DNA of 64,000 bases from Chrysomallon squamiferum (GCA_012295275.1 CM022670.1:28454881-28518880), one strand, 5' to 3'; numbered from the stretch's first letter, positions 38,211 through 50,630 are shown. Numbers and translations: made by a program. Notes: a model not told the origin generated them from the sequence alone.

Positions 38211-38444
38211 TCTGTTTCTGCTACTGGTACTAGTTTTGTAATTATTTTTTCTAGTATATATATTTTTTTTTTTTACAAAATCTGTTATCTTTTGGTTTCA
38301 TTCTGTTACCATTGCTGGAGATATGATTTTTATTATTTTTGTTTATTATTATTATTATTTTATTTTATTTTTTTTTTTTTTTTGCTCTGTTTGTGATAAA
38401 GAGGCCGATAAGAAGCCCATACAAAATTTAATGAGAGCATTTAC

Positions 38445-38858
38445 CTTTCTGTCTCCAAAAGTAAGTCTATCATCATCATCATCATCATGGTCATCACAGC
38501 AGTCAGGGTCCACACACCACAGTGATGGTCTGTCAGGCAGAGTTATCTGCCTTTCCTGCTTCTTTTCAATAGGAGGAACAACCGACATGGAGTCATGGCC
38601 AACCCTTTCACATCTAGAAATGGTATCCTTGTTTCTGAATTTGTTTTTTAATAACACTTTTTTGCCAGAAATGCTTTCTTGTGTTTTTACTGAACCACTT
38701 TTGACATGACTGGTATCCTCAAGGTAGTTATTATTTGAATTTGGAATTCTGGTAACTGATTCAGTGATGTGGCCACATTTTAATTCCTGATCAAGATCTT
38801 CTTGTTTTTCTTTCAAATTATCCCCTGTATCTGAACTTGCCGTGTTGCTAATGTCATC
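38445..38858 (-). CDS. Exon 2: charged, Asp-rich disordered segment
   Basis: The acceptor TTCCTTTCAG precedes GATGAC at 38858 and the donor AAAG/GTAAAT follows 38445. The 414 nt give 138 codons with both ends in phase 0, forming residues 19-156 of the composite protein. It starts DDISNTASSDTGDN, has a basic stretch (KKVLLKNKFRNK), a proline/isoleucine patch (VVPPIEKKQERQITLP), then RPSLWCVDPDCC leading into an Asp run (DDHDDDDDD) and RLTFGDRK. The Asp run comes from a GAT trinucleotide repeat and could vary in length. The composition is typical of an intrinsically disordered linker; no catalytic motif or zinc-finger spacing is evident. Reading through the donor meets a poly-lysine run and then stops, which supports the splice site. 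Family not recognised. Confidence 0.8.
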
Positions 38859-40629
38859 CTGAAAGGAATAAATTTCATAAAGAATGTCATAAAAAAGTTG
38901 TTTCATTAAAAAAATAGCATGATATGCGCATTATTCATGAATTTCTTACATAAAATTCCTTCACGTATATCAAAGATAATGTTTGTTTTATAGCAGAAAA
39001 CAAAACAAAAAAATTAAAAAAGAATAAAAGTAAAATAAAATAAATAAATAATTCTTTTTTTATCGCTGTTCACACACACACAAAATAACTTATGTAAATA
39101 AGAAATGAAACTTGTTTTATATAAATCATTTCAGTGTAATATTGAACCAGATGACATTTCGTAATGGGGAATTTCAAAATTATACTACAATCTTATGAAT
39201 CATTTATATGCACCTTTATACACAAATACATGTAATCACAGCATTTCATAAACCAGTTTTGATGACAACACCACTGGACACAACAAGGATAATGGATACT
39301 GTTTGATAAAAAAATGTTTTACGTATTAAAACTTATCAGTCAAAGTGTCGGATATAATGTAGGCCAAATGTCAACAAGTTGTTAACTATATTTAAATTTC
39401 CTCTCTGACACAACTATACAAACAATTCCACTTTTCAGATAATCCCAGCTTTGATGTATACTGGATCTCAAAACTGTTCTTACTACTTAATCACAAAATT
39501 CCAGTTTTCACTGAATATATACAAGTGTTAGTGATTATGCTGTTGTGTTCCAGAAGAGAAAGGAATTAAACAGAGACATGTTGTATATTGTGAGTCAATG
39601 CAGAAAAATTAAAGTTTGTTTCCTTGTTGATTATTTTGGTTCTTTTTTTTTCTTTTTCTTTTATGATACCTTTTGAGAAACACAATGAAAACAATAGCTT
39701 ATTTTTGTACACAAGATAACTGATCATAAAATTTTGAATTCTTTATTTAACTCAAAGCCAACAGAAATTACTAAGCACAACAATGTTTTTTATTTAGAAT
39801 ATTTTAAACATTTAGTTTGTATGAGTTTACCCATAACAGCATTAACACACACACATTAAATTTCAATTCTTCAATTAAGAAATCCACAAGCACCCACCCA
39901 CTCCCTCCATGCCTGTAAGAATTGATATGTTCCATCCCTCCCTCTCAAACACGCCCACTCTGAAACACAAAGTGAGAGAGATAAAATTACTGTTGAAACA
40001 TTTCAGGAAGATTTATCTGAACATTTGTTCATCATGTTTCTCTGTCAAGAGGTGATAAACACGACTTATCTGATACATGGTAGACACCTACTTCCTCACT
40101 CATAGCAGACTAAAAACATTTCCACTAGGTAGCCCTAGCAATGGTCAAGCCATCTGTAACTGACTGGTAGGTACTAGGATAACAACCCAGTACTGACTCC
40201 CATAGAGAATTAGCTACCTGGAGAAAGAGAGAGAGATGTAGTACTGCTATATTAATTCTCTAATGATAATGTTTACTTGGTTATGGGCAAAGAAAAACCA
40301 GATTCCTGGATTATATGATCTGGGCAGCTGTGTTTGAACCTCTGGAGAAAATAAATTATAATCATCATCATCAAAACAAGCTTTTACCAGTGCATATAAA
40401 ATCACCATTGTTCAAAAATCTGATATGATTAGTAATAATACCATTAATATTGAAATATGTCAACTGTCAACCTTTCATAATTTCATTCATTTGTTCACTC
40501 ACTCAGTAACTTACTTACTCATTATTCTGTGAACATCTATTGTCTCACTCACTCATACAATTATTCACTAACTAATTTACTCACTCAGTTACTCACACTC
40601 CAACAGGTACACCCACTCACTCTACTCAC
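38859..40629. other. Intron 1 (1.8 kb)
   Basis: Bounded by the exon 1 donor GTGAGTAG and exon 2 acceptor. Mostly AT-rich unique sequence. The 5' end of the intron is the ACTC/GAGT-rich array listed separately. Confidence 0.75.
40491..40629 (-). repeat. GAGT-rich array of donor-like sites after exon 1
   Basis: In the first 140 bases of intron 1 the minus strand repeats GTGAGT or GTAAGT at least eight times, starting with the true donor. These form a loose tetranucleotide (GAGT)n array. Confidence 0.8.
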
Positions 40630-40719
40630 CTGCACACAGAGGTTGTATTTTCCCTGATACTGGCTCTCCACCTCACAACTCATCTTCTACTCTGTCCAGT
40701 ACCTACATGGCTGCCCTCT
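40630..40719 (-). CDS. Start-codon exon (exon 1) of the long isoform
   Basis: Read on the minus strand. A pyrimidine-rich acceptor (TTTGTTTCACAG) opens the exon at 40719, so at least one non-coding exon must lie upstream. The ATG is at 40681-40683 and is followed by 18 codons, MSCEVESQYQGKYNLCVQ, ending at a consensus donor CAG/GTGAG (exon end 40630). The junction is phase 0 and the next exon starts in phase 0, so the chain continues open. The 5'-UTR part holds an upstream ATG immediately followed by TAG (40703-40708), out of frame with the main start. The encoded segment is polar with two cysteines and has no signal peptide or membrane segment, so the product is probably cytosolic or nuclear. 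The family is not recognised. The alternative, that this is a chance ORF, is unlikely because acceptor, ATG, donor and phase all agree. Confidence 0.75.
40703..40708 (-). promoter_or_regulatory. Start-stop uORF (ATG-TAG) in the 5' UTR
   Basis: Twenty-five bases upstream of the main ATG the minus strand reads GCAGCCATGTAG: an ATG followed directly by TAG, out of frame with the main ORF. Its context has G at -3 if counted from GCAGCC. In other genes, minimal start-stop elements stall initiating ribosomes and lower or regulate translation of the main frame. That role here is inference; only the sequence is seen. Confidence 0.5.
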
Positions 40720-41047
40720 CTGTGAAACAAAACATTCAAGTATTAAATTTTTCTGAAGAAATGTAACAATAACATAAACAACAACCATGAACATTAAAAA
40801 ACTTCAAAAAAATGATAAATAACAAAACTGCAAATACCAAATGAAAAAAGTATGATTTCAAAATACGCTCACAGAAATAAATATAAAAAAACTAAATCAA
40901 TAATCATAACAGCACATTGACTTCAGGTACCAAACATGAATTTGTTATGTGATGAAGTATAATTGTAAGGGTTATTAGGACTATTTCACCATTTTGTGTA
41001 TAAAAATGACAATATGAAATTTGTTTTTAGTTTATTTGCTTAAGTAC

Positions 41048-41078
<31 letters not shown>

Positions 41079-41313
41079 AGAGCACAAATACACATACAAA
41101 AGAAATGTAATAAATCTCAGAATCATATGTAAACTATTATAGTAATTCTGAGAGAGAGCAAAATGAGGTTGAAAAGTAGAGTGTGAAAACTAAGATATAA
41201 AATGTAGAATGGTACAGACAGACAGAAGGACAAAAAGGCTGTAGCAAAAAAATAAAGGTTACATTAATGACAGACATAAAAGCAGACAAACATATGTAAT
41301 AGAGAGCATTCTC

Positions 41314-41349
<36 letters not shown>

Positions 41350-43308
41350 AAACAGAAAAGAAATAAGAGAAATAAAAAAATAGGAATTAACATCACAATC
41401 TCTACCACACTTTAAGCATAGTCTAAATAGAAATATTTTTCTTTTCTCTGTATTTATACATGCAGTGAAAGTAAATAAAAAAATAAAAATACAGCTACTA
41501 TGGAAAACTTATCTCCAAACAGCTGTATAATTATAGACTGTAAGAAATACTCAGATAACATCTTGTTTTTGTAAAAATGAAAGCCTTTTATCTTTTTCTT
41601 TTTTTTTTCTTCTTTTTTTATTATTATTATTATTTTTCTTTTGTACATTTTCAATTTAGAATTCTATTTAGCAAGCCCCTTGGGTATTTTGGCATTCCAT
41701 TTATCATGGATATAAATACTCTGAACCCTTAAACTGACAGACTAAATAAGGAAGAATGGGCTATGCTTCCAGGTAATGTAGTAAAGAGAGAAATAAAGTT
41801 TAATGTTGAAGGTAGATGAATTTCAGACTACACAGGATATAAAGACATATATTGTAGAAACTCAAAAAATAAACACTGAAAAATAAAATACATTAAAAAA
41901 CAAATTAATGATAATGAATAGAGTATTAGGGTGAAAATTCAGTTATTAGTGATTCTTTGACTTCTTAAAAGTGATTTGAAAGAAAAAAATATAGTGAAAA
42001 ATCTTACAGAAAACCATAGTAAGTATAAAAATGGGAATATCTGAAGTTTTTACAGTGTTAGGGATAACTATCACTCACATTTACTCATTCACATACAAAA
42101 AGGTGCTTAATAGTTAAAGAAAATAAAGGTTAACAGTGACAAACAATTTAGGAAAGGAAATGTAAAACACAGAGAGATAGACAGACCTTCAGGTAAGAAA
42201 ATAGTATACTAGTCACTGGATTTCAAAAAAGGAAGAAATATTAAAATGTGAGACGAACTGATAACAAGATCCATAGAGCTATACGTAATAAGAAAATGTC
42301 TAGACAGAACAATTAAAAAATGAGATAAAATTAAAAAAAAGAAAAAAGTCTCAAAGTGTCAGATAAACCTGCAATAAACAATTATATTCATGATTACCCA
42401 AATTGTTTAAAAAATCCAAAGAACTCAGGTAGGATTATAAAAACATTTTTTTAAGTTCACATACCATTGCAGACAGGTAAAAATAAAGAACACACACACA
42501 CACAACTAAGAAAAGGTCACCTTGAACAATACAAAACAATCAGTCATTTTTAACTCATCATCAGCAGTATTTAAGGAAAGTGAAATGAAGTGAACAGAAC
42601 TGCTGACAGAAAAACTGAAATCATTTAGCAAGAAAACATTTAGAAAACACAGTTACTTCATCCAAACAAAACATCCACCGACAGGTTACACTGACAAATT
42701 ACCTCACACAATTGTTATTTTTAAATAATAACAACAACAATAACTAATAATAACATCAGTGACAAAAACAACTAAAACAATAATGATGATGATAATAATT
42801 AGTAAAACTAACCATAATAACAACTGTAACACCACAACAGTATTAAGAAAAAATAAAGGATCCTTAGGCAATATCAGAAATATCAGAACATAATATCTTC
42901 AAAGAAAAGCTAATCTTCAATTTCTTCAAAGAAAAAAAAGAAAGAAAAAGAAAAATTTCTGGCAAGAGCTAATCAGAAACATCTCAAATCTGGAGTTTTC
43001 TAAGAAAAGTTTTCTTTATCAAATTTCTCAAAATTACCTCCTGCTAATAACCTATCTGCACATCTGAATTTTTTACTTTCTCTAAAAGTACTTTTAAATT
43101 ATTATTTTTTTAATTCTACTTGCTCAAACAAAATATCTCATTATTTGATTCTTATAAGTCATTTTCCAAGAGAAATTAAAAAAAAAAAAAAAATAATTGT
43201 TTTGTTTTACCAGAACCTATCAAAAATACAGATTAGCCAAACTGTTAAAATACATTTTCTCTTACACTTTATTATTATTATTATTACTACTACTTCTACT
43301 ACTACTAC

Positions 43309-43387
<79 letters not shown>

Positions 43388-45202
43388 TTAAATTGATAAT
43401 ATTTCTGCAAAGAATTTACCCCAAAACAGTTAAAAGCTTGATTTCCAAGTAAACCTTTATTTTTCTTCTTCATTTTTTTAAAATATTTAAAATAAGGAAT
43501 AAAATGTTCTTTCTGCTAAGAGCTAAGCTGAACATGTGAGTGTTATTACATATGGTTTTGTCAGAAAGGAAATGACAGGCTGGGATAAGAAAACAAATCT
43601 GTGGTGAAACTTCACCCACACAACAAGTGGTTACTTCACCACCAGTGAGAGGAGAGCCTCTGGTGGGATTAGAAAATATAAAAAATCTTTCAAGAGAAAG
43701 CAATTCAGAAATGTCAGTCACTTAAATCAGATTCTGTGATTCATTAAAGCATACATTTCATTTGTTCATTTACACTGACACATACATACATACATTATAT
43801 ATAATGAAATAAGTTATTTGAAATTTTGATAAAATGTGTTGAGAATGCTGAGATTTCACTATTTTAATAACAAACAGTAATTAGCTTTTAATTATAAAAT
43901 AAAATAGTTTCATAAAGTAAATCCACAATGTAAAAGGTATGTACATGAATAAACATGATGTGTCTAAATGTCTAAATGTAATATAATATATAAAATATAA
44001 CAAATGTAACATAAAGAAGTAAAATTTTAAAAAAGAAGAAAAAAGAACTAAATTAAAAATAATAAAATCAAAACATAATTAAAATTTAATATTCTAGCTG
44101 TATCAAATTGTTTGTTAAGCTGATCTATGATTATAATACAATCAAATATTCTGATTGTATATCAGATTCTAATATGTTCATCTGTGAACAGTCAAAGTTT
44201 TAAACTTCCTGATAGGACAGGAGTGACTATTAGAAAATTGTTCTTTAACACATTTGTTACTTAGCACTCCTTGGCACACTCACAGAGCTGGTGAAAATAA
44301 GAGCAGTTTTGTTTTCCATTTCAAGTGAATGACTGCACATGGTATGATCAGCATTAGCAGGAAGTATTATAACACCCACATTAATACAGTTTCAGTATTC
44401 TACAGAATCAGTGTTGAGTAATGCATGTCCAATGCTTGAAACTTTGAGTAATGCAGACTGAAACAATGACTCACTGTCTCTTGAGGAAAATTACACACAT
44501 TAGGGAAATTATTATTTTCTTGAAGAAATTTATTAAATCAAAGTTTTATTATTATTATTATTATTTAAAATAGAATAAATAATGAATGAAAGCGTAGTAT
44601 TTTAAACAGTTTCCTGCACTGTGGTAAATGACTGGGAACCTGATGTGATTACTCTGTGTTAAACATTTCAGCATTCTTCCACTCACATGAAAGCATTTAC
44701 CAGTGTTTGATAAACCAATCACTGAACTGGCCATGCCAGAACCACAGGCAGGAATGGGAAAAAAGAAAAATGGACACAGTGACAAGAATTAACCAACAAT
44801 AATTCATTGATCATTGCCAATGTTTTAAACACTTGGCTATAACTCACTCTCACTATCAGTGTAATTATTAGTCATTTTATTAGAAACAAAACAACTACTG
44901 ACTGAGTACACAGACAAATTACTTTACAATAACAGTAACAATAACAATAATAACAACAATAATAACAATAATAAAAAAATACCATTTAATGAATATAATA
45001 CATAGAATTTCTAAAATACATGCACAAACACACACCTAAATACACACACACACCTACACATACACACAAATAAAAAATGAATTCCAATTACCTACATTTC
45101 TCCAATCAAATTTATCAAATCTGTTTACCATTTTCAGTAAAAGTTGAAAGATTACTGCAACCACTCAAAATACAGTACTTAATGTCAGTAAACATTACCC
45201 AC
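40720..45202. other. Upstream region or 5'-UTR intron
   Basis: No coding exon is supported. Contains (TG)n at 41051-41079 and 41316-41346, A-rich stretches, and the ATT array at 43270-43388. Confidence 0.5.
43270..43388. repeat. (ATT)n trinucleotide array
   Basis: About 40 units, with CTA/CTT variants at the left end and pure ATT to the right. Open frames in all registers are repeat translations. Confidence 0.97.
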
Positions 45203-45237
45203 CTGTGTTGTAGTCAGTATCCACATCATTGTTTCAC
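45203..45237 (-). other. Candidate upstream exon (35 nt)
   Basis: On the minus strand GTCACTCCTTACAG precedes GTGAAACAATGATG, and the segment ends ACAACACAG/GTGGGT. It holds ATG ATG and would read MMWILTTTQ, ending in phase 0. Joined to the start exon at 40719 it would meet an in-frame TAG before the main ATG, so there it would be a 5'-UTR exon with a uORF. Joined directly to exon 2 (38858) it would stay open and give an alternative N-terminus. The surrounding 150 bp (45238-45370) contains several CpGs and is less AT-rich than its neighbours. Confidence 0.3.
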
Positions 45238-46033
45238 CTGTAAGGAGTGACCGACCACTCCAAACAAGCTGGCCCACAGCTAAACACACATGTTGTACAA
45301 AGTCGAAATGAGCCACAGTGTGTAAGCCTCGAAATAGTGCTAAAGCAGAGTTACACGATACGCGTCTGTTTTTCTACTTACTATATGCACACAGTCAGAG
45401 ATTTAACCATTCTTGATGAAGTTAACATTTCACAAATCAAAAAACAACACTCTACCTGTTGCTACAAGCTGACTGGTCCTCTGGCTACTGTAAAAGATTG
45501 GTTTTTGACTTGTTTGTGATTTTTGAGCTGCTCTATAGTTTTGACACAGCTATATCAGCATGGTCTGTACACTTTCCACTATGATAAAAATTCTACACAG
45601 GCACTATTTTAAAAATACACATTTTAAAACTGCTGCTATGTCTAATTTCCATCTACTACAACTCCCCCTCTTTGCCACTATTCTACAACCATCATCCACT
45701 TTGCTCCTACACTTCAAGTTCGCGCCAAAACTGTCACAAACATGACATTCCCATCATTTCCAGCTATTAGGAACATTGTACAAGGCAAAGTGTTCAATTT
45801 CCAAACAAGTTTTTCTTTCCTTTTAAATGGCAATTTTTTTAATTTTTTTTTTTCCTCTCAAAGACCTAAGCATTTGAGTATTTTTTCTCACCAATCATTT
45901 CCTGTGTATTTTCTCATAAAAACTAATAATAAGGATACAGGGACGTTGCTGTCTGCACCAGGGTAAACCAATACTCTGTCAGATGGGTTCAATTTAAAAC
46001 CACTTGCTTCCGTAATGAGTAATAAAAACTTAC

Positions 46034-46110
46034 CAATGAAAACACCTTGGTGGCAGCCAGATCTTTGATGAGTAACGTTTCTGTTTCATCCTTACACTTA
46101 TTTAACAACC
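46034..46110 (-). other. Candidate first (5'-UTR) exon ending at a GTAAGT donor
   Basis: The minus strand reads CTGGCTGCCACCAAGG then TGTTTTCATTG/GTAAGT, ending at 46034. The preceding 70 bases are balanced in composition and no acceptor is evident, so it might be a first exon. The upstream boundary is arbitrary. It lies 5.3 kb upstream of the start exon, which needs an upstream UTR exon because that exon begins at an acceptor. Strong donors also occur by chance, so confidence is low. Confidence 0.25.
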
Positions 46111-49057
46111 AGCTTGTGCTCACTTTTCACCACTTCACCAGATCTGACAGATTGTTTTCAAGGCAAAATAAGTTTACTAAGAATATATGTAAATAAATGA
46201 CAGAAATATTGCTTTCTGAATGTGTATACTATTTTATTTTAATATTGGCTTTAGCTGTATTTTATTTCTTGTGTTAAGTATGTGTATGAGTGTATGTGTA
46301 TGTATTTATGTGTTTTCTCATATGTGTATATACATGAATAATCAGATTATATTGATAATTATAAAAAAAAATTTTTTAAAAAATACATGACATGGATATG
46401 TTATAATCCAGTAATTATGAAATTATGCGATATGCTTATTACAACAATCAAACATTTTATAATGTGAGTAAATAAATAAATAAATAAATTTTAAAAAGAA
46501 AAGTTTTAAGAGCAAATTATATAGTGGTGAACATTTTTGTAATAATTTAATAAGAAGAGGTAAAATAAGATAATGATGAAAAACAATACTGATGAATTGT
46601 CCATTTCCCTGCTCACAAAACGTGTGTTTGTTGCATTATGTTTTGTGTTTTTTGTATGTGTTTTGTGTTGTTTATTTATGTTGAATGCCTGTGCATATTC
46701 TTTTTAAAGAGAGAAAACTCTTGATCAACATGCCATAAACTAATAACCATAAAAAGAACAAACAAAAAGATTAGTTAGTACATGTGAGACCAACATAGCG
46801 AGTTCTGTAATTAAAAGAATTAGAAGCAACAAGATTTTCTTAACCACTTTCCCACAACAGCAACTTAAACTGCACATCATTACTGCAAAGTGGTCTCTGT
46901 TTCATGTCGGGTTTATTACATGGAAATACCAACTGGTGATCATTTCTAACTACTTGTTGATGTTAGGTTTTGGCAAGGAAATGCACAACAATCCTAGGAA
47001 TATTGTTTAGAAAGTTAAACTGTCATTAAGTGCTGTGCTGGTACAAATAAGGTAGAGGAATTAGTTGTAGAAGATTTTGTAATTCATGTATTTTGTGTGT
47101 GTGTGTGATGTGTGTGTGTTAGAGACAGGAAGAAAAAGAGGGGTAAGATATTGTAAAAGTGTGTCAGTGTGAATGTGTGGGGGAGTGTAAATGTTAACTA
47201 CCACTCGTGTTAGCAGATAATAGAATCAAATTTTAAGGATATTTTAAAATTATTTTTCTTGATCACACACACATGTTTGTTACATTGATAGATATTAATT
47301 TATCTAGTGTGTGTGTACTGGAATTTACCTTTATTTTGTTAAACTGTAATTCTGATTTTAAAAACTGACACAGCTAATTTTGAATACTGTTACGTGAAAC
47401 ATCTGTGAAAAAATGTAAGAAAAAGAAGAAATAACAAAGAGGTATAGGTAATTAAACTGTTAAAAGAACTTGTTTAAGATCTGTCAGGTAGAACTAAGTC
47501 CAAGGTGTTTGTTAACAAAATAAACCAGTGTGTTAATAAATATTTATAACTCTTACTCACACACTTCACTCACTTTGATGGGCTACATAAAAGTATTTTC
47601 TTTATTTCATTTAGAAGCCATTTAATTAACTAGTCACACGTTACTTCAATATTTTTCAGCTTGTGGGTTAACAGAATTTTAACTAGTAGTAATTTAAAAA
47701 AAAATATATTTGTTATTTTTTAATTTAAAAAAAGTAGAGAAAGTATAATACAATATAACAGAACCAATCTATTAAAAAATGTGGTTCTGTATCAAAAACC
47801 CCCAACTATTAACATAATGATGTGCTGACAGATGCCTTTTAAACATTAAAAATTTTATATTCATTTCTAAAGATGACTTAACATGATAATGGTTTTCCAA
47901 ACTGATCTTTCAGTACTTTATCACTCCTGTGGTTATATTCAAATTAACCCGGTGAAGACAAGAAACATCTTTGTGTCTTGTGTTAACTTGTTTTCCTCTG
48001 AACTAGATAATACATGAAGCACTGAGGAAGATAATGTCACAATCCATCTAGATAATTAGGCTGTTTCAGCACCACACAACAGATAAAGTCAATCACAGCA
48101 AGTTTTATGTTGGCTAAATAATGTCAACTTCTTAAAGGAGGTCTTCACCAATTTCATGGTAATTATGTTTTATTTTCAACGAGTTATTTTTTACCTGTGT
48201 TCATGGTTAATGCATACTATCCTGGACATAAACCAAGTGTCTTATAATTTCGCTTTCTATTTATTTATGTAGATCTTGCTGCTTCTAAAGTTTTGGTCAG
48301 AGGTTACATACAGGTAATTTTTATTATTCATATAACTATCGTATTACAGGTCTATAACAATACAGATCAGAAAGGTGTGTGTGTATGTGTGCATGTATGT
48401 GTATGTACATGTGGGCGCAAATAGCACAAATAAATAAAAATAACCATTAAATTATCTTTTATTTAGCATTTTGAAACAGAGATCTTCCTACCAGTCTTTT
48501 AAAAGATATTTCCATTTAACTGCATATCAAGAATTTTTCTGCAAAATATAAAGGGGTTGAAAACAAAAGCAAGATAATTTAAGACAATGTTAAACAGAGC
48601 AGGGCTTTAAGGTTCATTAGAAAAGCCAACTGTTAAAGGTTTTTGATCTATCAAACACATTATTTCCTCTTCATTTGTCTGTAGTACTACCAGATACACA
48701 TACTTCATTTCTTACATACATGGAAGCGTATTATGATGGCAGAAAGAGAAAAAAATAATTTGGGCAACTGAATACGTTTAAGAGATATGTTTCAAATCCT
48801 ATTAGAATAGATGATTTATGACTTTGTAACAGAAATAAATTAATCTGGAAATCATTAAATAGGATTATAATCAATGTAACAAATAGCTAAATAATGGAAT
48901 CAAGAAACAGTCCTTTAGTCTAAACTGGTTTAGTATTGAATTTCGGAATTGAAAACTTCTCATTACTTTTCCAAAATCGCAATGAGATCCAGAATGTTTT
49001 TTGTTTTGTTTTGAATTGTAAACATTGTTTCTGTAATAAAACAAGAACTATTAGAAA

Positions 49058-49390
49058 ACACAAAAAAAAAAAGTTTGTTAGAAAAGATGATTCTTGTAAC
49101 AATACCAAATTTTTTGGAAAACATGATTTCTACACAGAAAAATAATGGAATCATAAACAAACTTTTAGAAAATGTGATTTATGTAATATTAATTTTAATT
49201 TCAGAATTGAAAATGCATGTATTTTTCTTTATCAAACATGGATCCTATGACAGAATCACTGTTAGAAAACATGGTTCCTGTAATAGAAAGTATCTATCAG
49301 AAACCATGGTTCATACAACAGAAATGAATTTACTGCAAGTGGAACCAAGAACCAGGAGATCAAAAACCATGGTTTCTTTTACAGAACCAA
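49058..49390. repeat. Degenerate ~34-42-bp repeat
   Basis: GTTAGAAAACATGGTTCCTG followed by TAATAGAAA-like sequence recurs roughly seven to eight times with heavy divergence. It explains the 132-codon plus ORF here. Confidence 0.65.
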
Positions 49391-50068
49391 ACAGTGAAGA
49401 GAGAAGAAAGTTGAGTACGAAGTTACAGAAATTAACATTTGTTTTGGTTTATTTTGGTGAGAAATGTTTCTAACAGCTGCAAGTTTGGAGGGACTGGAAA
49501 ATTCCTCAGGTTGTTTGGCATACTGTTTGTTTTTTGAGTGTGATGTAAAAATGGGATATGCATGGAAGCTGGCTGAATTAGGATTCCATTTCACCCTTTT
49601 CATTTACAAACATATTTTTAAAATGTATGCATGTATGCATTTCTGTGTATGTGTGTTTGTGTGTAAGTGTATGTTTTTATGTGTATGAATGCTTATGTGT
49701 GTGTCTGTATGAATGCAAGCATATGTGATCTGAGTGCTTAGCATGTTCATGTTTGGATATCTATGAATGTCTGTGCATGTAAGAATAATAATATAGATTG
49801 TGTCTAACAGTAACATTTTTAAGTCATCTTTGTTAGAGAACGATAAGAATAATGAAAAAGTAAGTAAAAAAATAAGAAAATACAGAAAGAAAAATGCAAC
49901 AATGATAAACTAAATAAAAAAGATTTTAAAAGGATAAAAGAAAAGTAAAAAATAACAGCAAGAAAGATACAGCAATGTAAAGAAGAGAAAGAATGAGAGA
50001 AAAAGTAAGTTAGGCAGATTAAAAGCAGTGAGCACACAACTGATTAAGTGATCTGTTTTACAAGTAAA

Positions 50069-50139
50069 CTTGAATCAAAACAACGGCCGCAGGCCACGTT
50101 GTTTCTGTCACAGTGAAAATATTTACTTGTTTATGCTTG
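50069..50139. repeat. Nested inverted repeat with GC-rich core
   Basis: Outer arms ACAAGTAAA / TTTACTTGT enclose an inner stem AAACAACGGCC / GGCCACGTTGTTT with a GCA turn and a 2-nt bulge. The core contains CpGs and is far more GC-rich than the surroundings. Confidence 0.6.
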
Positions 50140-50280
50140 GCTGGTATCACTAGAAAACAGCCACGGAAATCTTACAGTAAATCTGTGAAAACAAAAAAGA
50201 CAGGCAGGCATAAAGATTTGTACAGCCGGTCAACATGAATATCCATGCAGCTCATCTGTGGAAAACAGAACAGACTATGC

Positions 50281-50630
50281 AGGTGTTCAGTTATGCAATG
50301 TTAATATATGGATGCATATTTACAGCCAGGCTATATACATCTTATTTTTCTACATAACATCTTTGCAAAATAAAATTATGCAGTTTCAATAAACAGATGC
50401 ATTTTAATATTCAGTCTATATGAAATATGTCTTTGAAAAAACAAAAAACAAACTAATGAAACAGGTAGTTTATAGGAATGGTGTGGTCTGCGAAGTTAAT
50501 GTCCAGATGCATAAGATTTTTGTAAGAGATCTATATTTTTCCACAGAAAATCTTTGGAAAATAACAGATTAAAGGGATCGTGGGTTATGCAGTGTTAATA
50601 CACAGATGCATTATTTTTAACAACCTGCCC
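50281..50630. repeat. Degenerate ~100-bp tandem repeat, 4 copies
   Basis: TTATGCAGTGTTAATAxACA followed by GATGCATTxTTTxxA recurs at about 50287, 50376, 50485 and 50584. The spacers also correspond (ATCTTTGxAAAATAA). Confidence 0.7.

Larger units (their letters stand above)
28587..38444. other. Intron 2 (9.9 kb)
   Basis: Bounded by the exon 2 donor and exon 3 acceptor. It contains CA, TG, AAAT and poly-T/A/C tracts, TAC-rich DNA next to exon 2, and a somewhat GC-richer 35520-35900 segment open on the minus strand for 105 codons without splice support. Confidence 0.7.

Noticed and set aside
43145-43473. Poly-Ile and poly-Leu ORFs
   Set aside because: Translations of the ATT trinucleotide array.
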